A DNA stretch of 64,000 bases, taken from assembly GCA_963662175.1 (NCBI GenBank), contig OY759222.1:5376713-5440712 (forward strand), written 5' to 3'. This DNA is from Aradus depressus. Taxonomy: Eukaryota > Arthropoda > Insecta > Hemiptera > Aradidae. The translations under genes and the position numbers were made by a program. The first letter of the stretch is position 1; every line of letters starts with the position of its first letter. Positions 1 through 10,707 of the stretch are shown one piece after another. The notes beneath the pieces are model-generated. The model saw only the letters and a program-made list of their open reading frames with translations, searched no databases and was not told the DNA's origin.

Positions 1-40
1 GGATACCTGCTTCAAATAATATTTATATATTTACTTATAG

Positions 41-290
41 TAGCGCCGGTATATCTTGGCCCTTCGGGGGGGTATGGCCAATTCGCTTGGAGGGGGGAAA
101 CGGGAGGGGAAAGCCAATAGGAACCCATGAAAAGATGCGGTCGCCATGGGAACGTCTCCCTGTTGCCATTTGTTTCCGAGCGGGAAAGAAGAGGGTTGTG
201 GAATTGCCTTGGAGTTTGGCAACGCTGCCACCCACTCCTTGAACTGGCCACATCCTCCCCCGAAGAGCCAAGATATACCGGCGCTACTAG
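41..290. mobile_element. MITE with about 23-bp terminal inverted repeats
   Basis: The left end starts with TAGTAGCGCCGGTATATCTT and the right end carries its exact reverse complement, giving near-perfect terminal inverted repeats around a 250-bp GC-richer core with no convincing protein. This is the layout of a non-autonomous DNA transposon. The superfamily is not recognisable. The flanks are AT-rich. Confidence 0.7.
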
Positions 291-552
291 TATATTTAAC
301 AATAGATGCAATATTATTTCTAATTTCGTCTCTAAAATCTAATTTTTTTTAAGAAGTGCAGATGGGAGCTGCACTAAACTTTTCCATTCCTTAAGCTTTG
401 GAAATGTTGACAAATGTTCCTAATTTGATAAAATGAGCTTTAATTGTACAGTATAATACCAGTTGGCTGTAGAAACCCACCAACAACGCCAGCTCTTTAC
501 GGAAGTTCTATCAATAAAAGACCTCAGTTGGTCAAAAAATAATGTTACAAAC

Positions 553-885
553 GTTTCGGGAGGCACTCTCACCATCAGTATCTATAATACATGTGTTCTT
601 TATGTTAACTATTTCTTCTGTCAATCAGAATCTTCCTTTTATAGAACATATTTATTGAGTCGACTTCTATATTTATACATCTACCGAAACTTTTTGACTT
701 TCACCTTTTTAATGAACATCGTGGTCGATAATGTTTTCGGTACAGAAAATCTGGAAAGGTTCAACTAGTCAAAACTATTAATATAGAAGTCGACTCAACA
801 AATGTTCTATAAAAGAAAGACTCTGATTGGCAGAAGAACACATGAATTATAGACACTGATGATGGGAGTACTTCCCGATACGTCT
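553..885. mobile_element. Foldback element (long imperfect palindrome)
   Basis: The two halves are imperfect reverse complements: the left half contains TTATAGAACATATTTATTGA followed by GTCGACTTCTATATT, and the right half contains AATATAGAAGTCGAC followed by TCAACAAATGTTCTATAA. The palindrome covers about 330 bp with a short spacer. The ORF of about 100 codons that crosses it is a by-product of the repeat. It ends about 90 bp before the first visible ACE exon. Confidence 0.6.
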
Positions 886-978
886 TTAACAGATATTCAT
901 TAAGTGAACAAAAAAAATAAATGAGAGAAATGATGCTGTAATAACATATTATATATGAATTCAGAATTTTTTTTTTAG

Positions 979-1148
979 GGTTTTGATGTGAAAAAAATGT
1001 TTACTGAAGCAGAAAAATTTTTCACGTCCCTGAATTTGAGTGCAATGCCGCCTAAATTTTGGGAAAGATCTATACTTGTAAAGCCAAAAGACAGGGATTT
1101 GGTCTGTCATGCCTCAGCCTGGGACTTTTATGACGGAGAAGACTTCAG
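979..1148 (+). CDS. Ance: ACE-like peptidase, first visible exon
   Basis: Acceptor TTTTTTAG and donor GTAAGC. Encodes the segment starting [15 protein letters not shown] and ending [14 protein letters not shown] plus two bases of an Arg codon. This is the block just before the zinc site in ACE proteins. Confidence 0.93.
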
Positions 1149-4100
1149 GTAAGCTTCAGGTGTACATGTATAATTTTGTGAACAGGGCGGGACCCTTCTA
1201 GGGCTTGCGCAGCTGCCTAAGGCGCCAATGTTTGGGTGGCGGCTAAACCGGCAGATTAGATTTATTTCTCAAAAATGTTTTTATTTTATTTATCAAAATA
1301 AATATATTTCCATGTTCTGTTCATATTTTCTAAAAATCAGTAACTATTTATTAATTAAAAAAAAAAATATATGTATATATACCTACATATTCTATACCAA
1401 TCACAAATATTGATATATTCTTACTGTACTAAGAAGTAGAGTCATTTTCGGGGGTTGCTTTTAGAGACAGAAAAGCGCTTCAAAGCTTCAGCTACGAGAT
1501 CATATGGTCTACTACCAAAGCGCGCTTTCATCGCTCTGATGTTCATGAACCCGGTTCCTAAACTTTGCCTATCCAGGTATAACTAGGGTAGGCAGTCTTT
1601 AACGAGTATTTGACCGACGCTTAATGTCCCTTGCGAAGGACGGCGAGCTCAACATTATTTACTACCCAAAAAACAAAAACCTTGGGCATGTGAGTTTTTA
1701 TAATGATGATCTTCTTGATTGTAATCTTCTAAAACATGTTCTTAGTTAATTATATATTAAAAAACTAATCTTTTCCAGGATAAAAATGTGCACAGATGTT
1801 GAAATGAACGATTTCCTTGTAGTTCATCACGAGATGGGACACATTCAGTACTTCATACAGTATAAAGACCAACCCTTCATCTTCAGGGAGGGCGCCAACT
1901 CAGGTGAGAGTCAACCTTTATATATATTATTAAGGGGACCAGTAGCTCATAGGTAGCGTGCTAGCGAAAAAAAACATGACCACTCCGTCCTTCGGATGGA
2001 ACGTTAAGCGATGGTCCGATGTCAGCTACTCAAAGACTCCTCTACCTTAGGTGAATAAACCTGGAGGGACTGCTATTCTAAACAGCATATCTCGACCTCT
2101 AATGGATCTAGAAGAAAGTTTTATAGCTCAAATTAAGGCATACAATATATATATATATATCTGTACCCTGGAGGTAAAGGCCACCAAGTCACAAAAAAAA
2201 ATGTAATTTTTCAAGAAACAGGTTTTTTATTTTTTCCAGGTTTCTTCGCTAATAATAAGAATTGCTCTATGCAATTTTCGCTATTTATAGTAATAGGACT
2301 TAATGGCTTTATACCACTATATAGAGCGAAAAATCTACATCGCAAACATGGTGGCAACTATATTTTATAAGAAAATGTCCTATTGTGTCCTTTACCTCCG
2401 GAATATAACCTCGATTATCCGGGGTAATGGGGAGGGGGGGGGGAGGCACGGATAAATGAAAACCACGGTTAATCGAGAGACTTTTTATTTAACTAATTAC
2501 ATATTTATGTACAATTTTATATACATATGTGTGTACATATTTTTTTTTTTTTTTTTTTTTTTTTCGATTTCCATCCAGAAGTATCCCTACTGGAAGGGAA
2601 TATATTTATCTGCATGCGCCATATGTATATTACATGCTTTTACACAATGTGTGTACATTGTCATGTTATAACGTTATAAGGGCTTGAAATATGAAGTAAT
2701 CCTTCTTCGTTTTTTTCTGGTTTGAAATGATTTTCCTTACTTCAGTTCTAATTTTTCTCAAATTCATGACGTCATGGAAGTCAAAATTTTCCTGTTCGCA
2801 GAAGTTGAGGAGAACATGAACTGCTTCCATTGCTTGACATGTCTGAATGTTTTCTTCTTTAGCGCCAAAACTGTCATCATTGTCACTCTACTCTGTCTCT
2901 AAGTTTCTAAGAACCTATACTTACTGCTTACTCACCACGGTTAATCGCGAACTCGGATAATCCAGGTTACGATTTCAAAAAAAGTGTGTTAGAATTGGAT
3001 GCTCAACGCAAACCATAATTAGGGAAGCATGTTTCATGATAATATGGAGGCAGTTTCCGTAGGTCTTTTGCGCATAAAGAGCAGCCCATTCAATTCTTCC
3101 GTTCTGTTAATGTTTATATTCACCCTTGAAGAATTTTCACCCCTTCAAGGATACTTATCTTTATTATTATTTTTTATATTAGGGTTTCACGAAGCGGTAG
3201 GGGATGTCATCTTCTTGTCAGCCGTTACCAAGAACCATCTAAAGGAGGTGGGCCTCCTCAAGTCGTCAGACGACGACCCTGAAGAGACACTCAACGACCT
3301 CTATGAGAGAGCTTTGGAAAAAGTAGCTTTCCTTCCTTTTGGTCTTCTCGTCGACCTTTACAGGTAGCTTTTACGTTTCATCATCATAGTATTGTTAGTT
3401 GTACCGTTTTGCACAAGTATGCTATTATACCGGATACAGAAAATTGGACGACGGGACCGTTCCAATTTCACTACTTTACTGTTATTTCATTCATCTTCTA
3501 TTAAATTACCTATTACAGGAATTAGCTTAACTATTACAGAAAACACACTTAAAATATTCAAAATATATCTGAAACTACAAGATTTAGAAAAATAACTTTC
3601 GTACTATACTTTCTTTTAGAAATTGAAAAAAATAAAATATAAAATAAATAAAAGTATATAGTTTTATTTGAAAGAAAAAACAAAACAATGTTGTAGCATA
3701 TATCGCTTCTGAGTATAAGCCGATTTCCACCAAAATTGTTTCCCCTTTTCCTATTTACGTGTCTAACATCCGACCAAATTTGGTAGTTTTCGTTTGTGTA
3801 ACTAAAACCCTAAACTGTTTTCGCTTTCTTCAAGCAATCAAATGAAAATACAAAAAAAACAATGGATCATGACAAAGGTAGTTGTTTGCACTCTAAACAA
3901 CAAAATATTGTTGTATAACTCTAATATGGTTATTTATTAAGAGCGCCGGTAGTTCAGTGGTATGCGTGCTGGGTTACTGAGCTCAAGATCGCGGGTTCGA
4001 GACCCGGCCGAGGCCCTTAGTTTATTTTATGTGGGGGGTAACATAAACTTAAGTCCCACTTCCTTCTGATAGGTTGTTAAGCGTTGGTTCCGAGCCTGTA

Positions 4101-7100
4101 CGATGTCAGGTACTCATAGAAATAAAAGACGTTGTCTTTCCACTGTTTTATTTTAGGCCAGAACCGGTTTTCAACGGAACAACATCATCATCAGTGGTTC
4201 ATTCTACCCGTACAGGACAGCGGTTAAAGGACAACTGGCACTAACCGATGATTACGCTGTTCTGTTGAAAACCGGTTCTGGCCAAAAATAAAACCGTGGG
4301 AAGACAACGTCTTTTATTTCTATGACAAATCTCGTCTCACAACATCTTACTATCACATATGGATGTCAGGTACTCGTTAAACACCCCTATCCCTAGATGA
4401 ATAAAAATTTAGGGTAGACAAAATTTAGGACTCCCATTGTAGAGTCGGGCTCATGTCCACCAGAGTGACGACAGATCGCTGTGGTAATAGGCGATATAAC
4501 CTTGTAGTTAAAGCCCGGGCATGAGTCATAATAACTAACTCAGACCAAAATTTTGTTTCCATCCCCTTTGTTGTGTTGACAGACAAACGTACAGTCGGAC
4601 CGACTTTTTGCATAAATATGTTTTTTTGGGTGACCTCAAGAAGTGAAAAGTGAATTTTGACCTAATTTTGTACCATTCCCCATTTATGGAATGGTAATAA
4701 ATGCATGGGCTGGTGATTTGCATGACCATTTATTTTTTTTAATACATTTTTTTCTGGCACTCATAATTAAAAATTTAAAAAAAATATAAACAACATTGCT
4801 GTATGTTCTACTAGCATTTGTTAATTACTATGACTCATGCCCGGGCTTTAAGTATGTGGGCATATCATATCACCTACAACCAGAGCGCTCTGTTGTCACT
4901 CTGCTTGATATGAGCCCGACTATACTATGGGATTCCTAAATTTTGCCTACCCTAACCTTTTATTCACCTAGGATAGGGGTCTTTAACGAGTGCCTGACAT
5001 GGTAGAGGCTTGGGACCATCGCTTAACGTCCCATCCGAAGGACGGCGTGCTTAAGGTTTTTTCAAGGTTTCGAACCTGATTGAGCTTTGAAGGTAAGCAC
5101 GCTACCCCCAATAATTTATTTATATGTACCTTAACCAACTCTAACATATTAGTTTTCCAATAGTTTAATCTGGGTGGTGGTCTGTTCGCAGATGGAACGT
5201 ATTCAAAGGGCTCACAAAACCGGAGGACTACAACAGAGACTGGTGGACTCTCAGGTATTACCTTTTTAAATTAATATTATATAATATAATAATATAAACA
5301 CTTATTAGACATACTTAGAGTTGTTAATATTAATCTCAACGCTATAAAATCCCTCTACCAATGACTTTTGCCCATCCCCAGCACCCCCGGTTGGTGCACC
5401 CGTGACTATTGTAACCTTAGATACTCCTGCATATCGCACCCGTCGTAGAATAAAGGTACAACTCAAAAATTGAATTTGTTCACAAAATGTGCGGACAAAC
5501 TCGTGGTGGCGTTTAAATGAGGAGGTAGTCAAAAGTGTAGAACAAAAACTTTATTGTTGATTTCCCAACAAATTCAATTTTTGAGTTGTATCTTTATTCT
5601 ACGATGGGTACGATATAGCTCTGGACTGAGGAGTATAAAATGTTGTTACCATACTATGAGGCCTATTTGTAGAGGTAGCCAGGAGTGTGCTCTCGTGGTT
5701 ACCGGTATGTTATATGCTCAAGGACCTTAGAGTGTGCGCACTGTAACGTTGTATGCCCTTATAACTATCTCTATGCTCATGTGGATCTTGAGCCTAAAAA
5801 TACCTCTTAGAGTGTGCGTACTGTAACGTTGTATGCCCCTATAACTATCTCAATGCTCATGTGGATCTTGAACCTAAAATTACCGCTTAGAATGTGCGCA
5901 CTGTAACGTTGTATGCCCCTATAACGTATCTCTATGCTCATGTGGATCTTGAACCTACAAATACCGCTTCAAAGTCTTCTATTACACCCGTTCTTCGTGC
6001 ATAAACTCATTTTTAGTCCCCCCCAGGGTCATCAGAAAAATAATTTAAGTTTTCTTTATGTTTAAGAGAAAAGTATCAAGGAATTGAGCCTCCGGTTGAC
6101 AGATCGAATGAAGATTTCGACCCAGGCGCAAAATATCATGTGGTTGCCAGTGTGCCCTACATCAGGTGAGTGTTTTGCATTTATTAAATATTTATGTAAT
6201 TCATGTTATTAATACAATTAATTGACTCTACATATATGCAAATTTGTGCTTTTATAACTCGAGATGAACATTTAAGACAAACTTATATCAAATAAAAATT
6301 ACTAATTTTAATGACTTAAGAATAATCAATCACTAAAATATTTGATGAAAAAAAAACAATTTATCACTGCAGCCAGATCAGGAAGATGACCAACTTTTAG
6401 CATCAATCGGTACTATATGAGGCCTTCGTGATATATCTCGAAACGAAGTTAAGTTGATTAGTAAATCAGCACATTGAGTTCCGTATCCTTTAGGTTAGGT
6501 CTTAAAGGAGGGTGCGCCTTGCATTGTAGCAATATCACCCAGTCAACGTGAGAAGAGCTCGGGGATCAAGGGGTTACTGAGGGACTGGGATTGGCCATCG
6601 GCGGAACTATTGCGCCGATCGTCCCCAGCCCAACTTACAATGCCTGCTTCTGCTCCCGCCAGGAGCTCACGAATCGGTAGAACATCGGATAGTCTGTTTC
6701 CGTCACCATTTGCCGTAGATCCAGTTCCAAATACGATCTTGTCCCATGAATCAACTCCGGCCTAGCTTGGTCGTACAGCGGACATTCGAAGACCAGATGT
6801 TATGCAGTCTCGATACACATGCCCGGGCTTTAACTACATGATCATATCGCCTACTACCAGAGCGCTGTATCGTCGCTCTTGTGGACATGAGCCCGACTCT
6901 ACTTTCAGAGTACTAAATTTTGCCTTCCTAGTTTTATTCACCTAGGATAGGGAGGGATCTTTACGATTACGTGATATCCTTCAGGCACGAGACCATCGCT
7001 TGACACCTCCCAGATAAAAAACGAAAGGTTTTGAAACCGCTATCTTGAGATCAGTAACCAAGCACGCGTACTACACAGCTACTGGCGCCCTCTAAGCTTT

Positions 7101-10100
7101 GTATATAATAAATAAACAGAGGGCGCTGATTGCTCAGAGATAGCCTGCTTACCTTCTGAGCTTAAGATCGCGGTTTCAAAACCCGACCTATGCTCTTAGG
7201 TTTTTTTATCTGAGAGGTGAAAAAGCCTTGAGGACGTTGTCCTTTGGATGGGACGTGTACAAAGTCCGATACTTGTTAAAGACCTTAGGTGAATAAACCA
7301 GGGCAGGCAAATGTAGGACTCCGACTGCAGAGTCTGGCTCATGTCCACCAGAGCGACAAAAGAGTGCTCTGGTAGTAGGCGATATGACCTCATAATTAAA
7401 GTCCGGGCGTGAGTCACAATAACTAACTAATAAATAGACTGTACTGGCATTGTTATTGGTTAGCTTATGTTTTTTTTTGGAGGGCTTTTACCACAACTCG
7501 TAAAAAAAAACTGAAAGATTTAGTTTCGTCTATCACAACTTTATAATTTTTGAACCGCTTAGCATAGAAAGCCGAAAATAATAATGGCTGAATAAATATA
7601 TATATTCTTAACATGGAAAAATTGTGAGAGTAAGAACACTTATCGCGCGAAGTCCGATTCGCACATGACAGGTTTTTTATTTTGTTTAATTATAAGTAAT
7701 TCTGTGATATTTGAAGGCTTGCTGTTCTCGTTTTCGCGTCTATATATGAAGAGTACAGGGAAAAAACGACGGATGTCAAAAAAATTGATTTTGAGATAAT
7801 CGCAAATATACGTTTTCACATGAAGAATGAACATTTTGAAACATGTGAATGGCGTGGAAAGTACTAAGAACCTGTAACAGTTTGTATAGACGAGTTTTCC
7901 AAAATTTTGTTATTTTTTTGTTTTACTTTTGCAGGCTCCAGTCAGTGATAAATACAAAAAAATATATTTGTACAGGGAAGAAACGACGTATGTTCACTGA
8001 CAACCGCTGTTCTTTAACTGTATTGTGAAAGCAGTATTCAGGTTAATTCAAATAATAAACAGTCGGTGCCTACTTAAAAGATTGTTTTTAGAATTTTTTT
8101 ATTTGAAACAATACAAATCCAGGCAAAAACATAAGAATTAATAAAACTGCCTTCTCTACTTTTTGTGTTTTTCTGTTTCTGTGAACATATCAAACATTTT
8201 TGTCACATTTAGCTCCTCCGGCAGATAAGTTTTTCCAGATTTTGTGAGACTATAATGATTTTGTCTGCCTTTGAATGACTTGATAATCTCACAAATTGCG
8301 GTATAATTAGTATCACTTAGCTTTCTATGCTTTGAACTGTGCAGACCTCGTTCATCTTTTGGGGACACGCCAGTCATCTTTAAACGTTTCTGCAAGTACT
8401 TTAACTTTCCTTCAGGAAAGCATGATAAGAATCAACCACGTCGCGGCGCATTCTAGTGACAGTGGTCGTTCTTTCCCGGGTTGCCATGGACATCCGCTCT
8501 TCTTTCCTTGTACCCAAAACTAAAAAAGCCTGAAATACACTGTTAACGATTGTTTTTTCCCTGTTTCTACGTTCTAAACATTAGTACTACACTATTGCCA
8601 ACAGATGGCAGTGAAATCTCGATTTTCAATTTTTTTGACATCCGTCGTTTTTTCCCTGTACTCTTCATATGAAAGAGATGTACCATTCCGAGCGATATCT
8701 CAGTCCAGTTGGAAATTATTTTCAAACTCTGTTATTGTTATTTTCAGATATTTCGTGAGTTTCATCATCCAGTTCCAGTTCCACCGATCCCTGTGTGAGG
8801 CGGCAGGTCATTACAGTGCTGCCAACCCTGCCTCTTCCAGTCCGCTCCATCAGTGCAGCATCTATGGAAGCAACTCTGCTGGGAAGATACTTGGGTAATA
8901 CCACTTGGAGAGAATGTAGTTGGTCATCTGACAAGACATTTCGCTCAAACATTCAAGAGGCCATGAAAAATAAGCTCCGCGGACTTATTTTGGGAATTTG
9001 TAATCTTTATAAATACAACTGTAAGAGGGCGACTGTCTCTAAATGTTCGATAACTATTTGGGTTTTATCCGTTTTAAGGATACAAGTGGTTTTTAGATTT
9101 CGTGTCTGTTTGTTCCATCATCACCGGAAAATGGCTGAACATATTCAACCAAAGTTCATATTTTGAATCAGGTTATGTACGCTTTAAGATACATATGATT
9201 TCAAAATCCCTGATGAGTAGCGAGGTTTTACTTGGAGACAGAAACTGTTATTTCATGTAGAAAATATATTGAATCAGATTAAATAAATTTAGAAAATGAC
9301 ATATTCGAGTAGCGAAAAAGCCGAAAGGTAGCGGGGTGAGGAAGTAAGGGAGTTAAGTGGTAGATTTTTGTTTTTAAGCGGATATCGCACTTAATCAACT
9401 TCAGGTAAAGTAATATAATGCAAAGTTGCTCCCTGGTAATCTCCTGGTAAAAAATAATTAAAACTAACTTTTTGAAATACTGTCTATTCCACAAAATGTA
9501 TATGTACATATAATGAGGGCGCCGGTAGCTCAGTGGTATGCATTTTTGCCTTCTGAGCTCAAGGTCGTGGGTTCGAAACCCGGCCGAGGCCCTTAGTTTA
9601 TTTTATGTGGGAGGTAAGATAAACTCAAGCCCGCCGTCCTTCGGATCGGACGTTAAGCGATGTCAGGTACTCGCTAAAGACCCATCCTGGCCTGGTGAAT
9701 AAAAATTTAGGGTTGGCAAAATTTAGGACTCCCACAGTAGAGTCGGGCACATGACCACCAGAGTGACGAAAGAGCGCTCTGGTAGTGGGCGATATGACCT
9801 CATAATTAAAGCCCAGGCATGAATCATAATAAATATTTTTTAAAGACAATATTTCTAAAATAAGTTTATTTTATTCATTAAATAAGAAAAAGTTCTTCCA
9901 ACTAATTGCGTATTAAACTCTAGCTTAGAAAAAAATAAAGACTTTTTTTGTCCTACGCTTACTAGTGGACTTACGTCGCTCTGGTGGACAAGAGCCCGAA
10001 TCTACTATGAGCGTCCTAAATGTTGGCTATTGAAGTTTGTTTATTCACAGGGTCTTTAAGGAGTACCTAATATGGTACAGGCTCGGTACCATCGCTTAAC

Positions 10101-10707
10101 GTCCCATCAGAAGGACAGCGTGCTCATCTCCAAGATAATAATTTAAAAAACTTTTATGTGCCCAAAGAGCATGATAATGGGAGCAATCTCGAAAGCCGGT
10201 TACTCAAAAATAAACAATTATGAAAAGTTAGATGTATCTATTTCATTTGACATCTTTGAATTAACCACTTCTCATTGCTTCAGTCATCTTTGCGAATTAA
10301 AATGGGCCAGTTGTTATAGTTTTCAACAATAAATGCATTTAGTGTAATTTATTTGACTGAATAAGTGACTATTAGCGAGCATTAAATGTCCGTAAGTATC
10401 GAGACCTGATAAAAGTGTGATAATTAAATTGTAACTGCGAATACATAATATCAATATTACCACCGATTGATTCTCTTGGACGATGTATTTACTAATATTA
10501 TTATTTATTATTTTTTTTCTAAGGGAAATGCTGAAAATGGGCTCTTCGAAGCCATGGCCGGACGCGATGGAGGCTGTCACTGGTCAAAGAAAGATGGACG
10601 GGTCTGCTCTGATCCAGTTCTTCCAGCCGCTTTATGACTGGCTCAAGGAGGAGAACAGACGTACAGGAGAACAGATCGGCTGGAATCCATCATACAGAAG
10701 TAACTAA
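979..10707 (+). CDS. Ance: Angiotensin-converting-enzyme-like peptidyl-dipeptidase, 3' seven exons (partial)
   Basis: M2-family zinc dipeptidyl carboxypeptidase that removes C-terminal dipeptides from peptides. Seven exons join in frame: 979-1148, 1779-1903, 3183-3363, 5192-5254, 6067-6165, 8748-8894 and 10524-10707. The zinc-binding HEMGH lies in the second visible exon and the third zinc ligand in GFHEAVGD in the next. The substrate-pocket stretch [17 protein letters not shown] and the following FIIQFQFH match the family, so every catalytic residue in this half looks intact. The protein ends about ten residues after IGW with no membrane anchor, as in secreted insect ACEs. The N-terminal half, including any signal peptide, lies left of the window. 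All junctions are GT-AG and phase-consistent. Introns hold SINEs, a pogo-like remnant, MITEs and a LINE fragment. Confidence 0.95.
1462..1690 (-). mobile_element. tRNA-derived SINE, degenerate copy
   Basis: Recognised by diverged reverse-strand SINE blocks: CTACTACCAAAGCGCGC, a stretch like CCTATCCAGG, then GCTTAATGTCCCTTGCGAAGG. The tRNA-like head is lost. An old copy in an ACE intron. Confidence 0.55.
1779..1903 (+). CDS. Ance: ACE-like peptidase exon with HEMGH zinc motif
   Basis: Acceptor TTTTCCAG, donor GTGAGA. Encodes [20 protein letters not shown], then [12 protein letters not shown]. The two His of HEMGH bind zinc and the Glu is the general base. It ends with one base of a Gly codon completed in the next exon. 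Confidence 0.95.
1934..2080 (+). mobile_element. tRNA-derived SINE, degenerate copy
   Basis: Keeps a decayed head (GGGGACCAGTAGCTCATAGG) and the middle block CCGTCCTTCGGATGGAACGT with the following GATGTCAGCTACTC. The B box and 3' half are missing. Confidence 0.6.
2406..2969 (-). mobile_element. pogo/Tigger-like DNA transposon remnant
   Basis: The left end TAACCTCGATTATCCGGGGT and right end AACTCGGATAATCCAGGTTA are diverged inverted repeats of the type seen at pogo/Tigger ends. A second motif, CCACGGTTAATCG, recurs just inside both ends, here in the same orientation. The interior carries the tail of a transposase on the minus strand. The element is about 560 bp, far short of an autonomous copy, and includes a long T tract. 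Confidence 0.6.
2693..2884 (-). pseudogene. Transposase C-terminal tail remnant (pogo/jerky-like)
   Basis: The minus-strand reading frame stays open over about 60 codons and includes [20 protein letters not shown] followed by [15 protein letters not shown]. This resembles the acidic-helical C-terminal tail of Tigger/jerky-type transposases. It has no start codon and no catalytic domain. Assignment rests on pattern and on the pogo-like ends. Confidence 0.45.
3183..3363 (+). CDS. Ance: ACE-like peptidase exon with third zinc ligand
   Basis: Acceptor TATATTAG, donor GTAGCT. Starts GFHEAVGD, whose Glu is the third zinc ligand, and continues through [14 protein letters not shown], a well-conserved block. 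It ends with AG of an Arg codon. Confidence 0.95.
3942..4545 (+). mobile_element. tRNA-derived SINE split by a nested insertion
   Basis: The SINE head (GCGCCGGTAGTTCAGTGGTA, B box GGGTTCGAGACC) runs to about 4115. The 3' half resumes at 4362 and ends with CCCGGGCATGAGTCATAATA. The interruption is the foldback-containing element annotated at 4116-4361, which duplicates 14 bp of SINE sequence. Confidence 0.85.
4116..4361. mobile_element. Foldback element nested in a SINE, with 14-bp target duplication
   Basis: GATGTCAGGTACTC occurs at 4102-4115 and again at 4362-4375, flanking the insert. Most of the insert is a palindrome: it opens with ATAGAAATAAAAGACGTTGT and returns as ACAACGTCTTTTATTTCTAT near 4323. 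Inner arms carry AGAACCGGTTTTCAACGG and CTGTTGAAAACCGGTTCT. The motif CATCATCAGTGG beside AACCGG recalls Penelope-like element ends, but this is only a resemblance. Confidence 0.7.
4829..5112 (-). mobile_element. tRNA-derived SINE
   Basis: Minus-strand copy. The 3' tail starts at ACTCATGCCCGGGCTTTAAG; the middle block CGTCCCATCCGAAGGACGGC is intact. The tRNA-like head is rearranged and short. It lies in the intron before the short ACE exon. Confidence 0.8.
5192..5254 (+). CDS. Ance: ACE-like peptidase, short 63-bp exon
   Basis: Acceptor TGTTCGCAG, donor GTATTA. Encodes [20 protein letters not shown] between two split Arg codons. This matches the conserved segment following the LPF block. Confidence 0.93.
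5428..5622. mobile_element. MITE with about 50-bp inverted repeats
   Basis: The left arm contains GTACAACTCAAAAATTGAAT and the right arm its reverse complement ATTCAATTTTTGAGTTGTA, extended outward by CGTCGTAGAATAAAG and CTTTATTCTACGATG. The total is about 195 bp with a roughly 85-bp non-coding centre. Confidence 0.65.
5730..5969. repeat. Three tandem copies of an 80-bp repeat
   Basis: Each unit begins AGAGTGTGCGCACTGTAACG and contains CTCATGTGGATCTTGA. Units are about 80 bp and only a few substitutions apart. This is a small intronic minisatellite between two ACE exons with no coding potential. Confidence 0.85.
6067..6165 (+). CDS. Ance: ACE-like peptidase exon with substrate-pocket His
   Basis: Acceptor ATGTTTAAG (weak pyrimidine tract), donor GTGAGT. 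Encodes [13 protein letters not shown], then [16 protein letters not shown]. The KYHV His corresponds to the transition-state-stabilising His of the family. Confidence 0.93.
6635..6814 (-). pseudogene. LINE reverse-transcriptase ORF, C-terminal fragment
   Basis: The minus-strand reading gives [16 protein letters not shown] followed by a segment ending WREQKQAL and a stop. The H...F.CP.Y...R pattern is the zinc-knuckle-like tail typical of R1/Jockey-type LINE ORF2 proteins. One in-frame stop precedes the His. Non-coding sequence continuing left to about 6485 may be the 3' UTR. A 5'-truncated dead copy. Confidence 0.65.
6817..7094 (-). mobile_element. tRNA-derived SINE
   Basis: Abuts the LINE fragment. 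It reads from CATGCCCGGGCTTTAACTAC through CTACTACCAGAGCGC to the head ending CTACTGGCGCCCTC. The middle GGATGGGACG block is partly deleted. Confidence 0.8.
7120..7425 (+). mobile_element. tRNA-derived SINE
   Basis: Plus-strand copy facing the previous one head to head with about 25 bp between. Head GAGGGCGCTGATTGCTCAGA (A box decayed); the tail ends GGGCGTGAGTCACAATAACT. Confidence 0.8.
7743..8671. mobile_element. TIR DNA transposon, about 930 bp, non-autonomous
   Basis: The left end holds GAAGAGTACAGGGAAAAAAC followed by GACGGATGTCAAAAAAATT, and the right end holds its reverse complement (8631-8668). A third, direct copy of the GTACAGGGAAGAAACGACG motif lies at 7975. The interior encodes a short transposase-like protein on the minus strand. 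The right end stops about 80 bp before an ACE exon acceptor. Confidence 0.7.
8156..8395 (-). pseudogene. Transposase-like N-terminal fragment, 79 aa
   Basis: Contains [20 protein letters not shown], then [17 protein letters not shown]. The HYS...YLP..LN..KM...F pattern resembles a block found in large uncharacterised transposase-like proteins of insects. There is no catalytic core, and the ORF ends within the TIR-bounded element, so this is a remnant carried by a non-autonomous copy. The match is from memory of the pattern, not a search. Confidence 0.4.
8748..8894 (+). CDS. Ance: ACE-like peptidase exon with chloride-site Arg and pocket Tyr
   Basis: Acceptor TATTTTCAG, donor GTAATA. Encodes (R)[21 protein letters not shown] and then a variable loop ending SAGKIL. 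The acceptor lies about 80 bp downstream of the right end of a TIR transposon, so that insertion sits next to the splice signal. Confidence 0.94.
9515..9832 (+). mobile_element. tRNA-derived SINE
   Basis: Near full-length: head GAGGGCGCCGGTAGCTCAGT, intact B box GGGTTCGAAACCC, and tail GCCCAGGCATGAATCATAAT. About 50 bp are missing from the middle. It lies in the last ACE intron. Confidence 0.88.
9963..10132 (-). mobile_element. tRNA-derived SINE, partial
   Basis: Minus-strand middle portion: GGACAAGAGCCCGAATCTAC to CGTCCCATCAGAAGGACAGC. The tRNA head and extreme tail are missing. Confidence 0.7.
10524..10707 (+). CDS. Ance: ACE-like peptidase terminal exon
   Basis: Acceptor TTTTCTAAG. Encodes [20 protein letters not shown], then a conserved [13 protein letters not shown] block, and stops after SYRSN (TAA at 10705). 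No hydrophobic C-terminal anchor follows, which indicates a soluble enzyme. Confidence 0.95.

Noticed and set aside
463..768. 101-codon plus-strand ORF before the first visible ACE exon
   Set aside because: It overlaps a long palindrome and shows no similarity to the ACE region that should precede exon 979.
5690..5970. CRISPR-like direct repeats
   Set aside because: The units are contiguous 80-bp tandem copies without spacers, in a eukaryotic intron.
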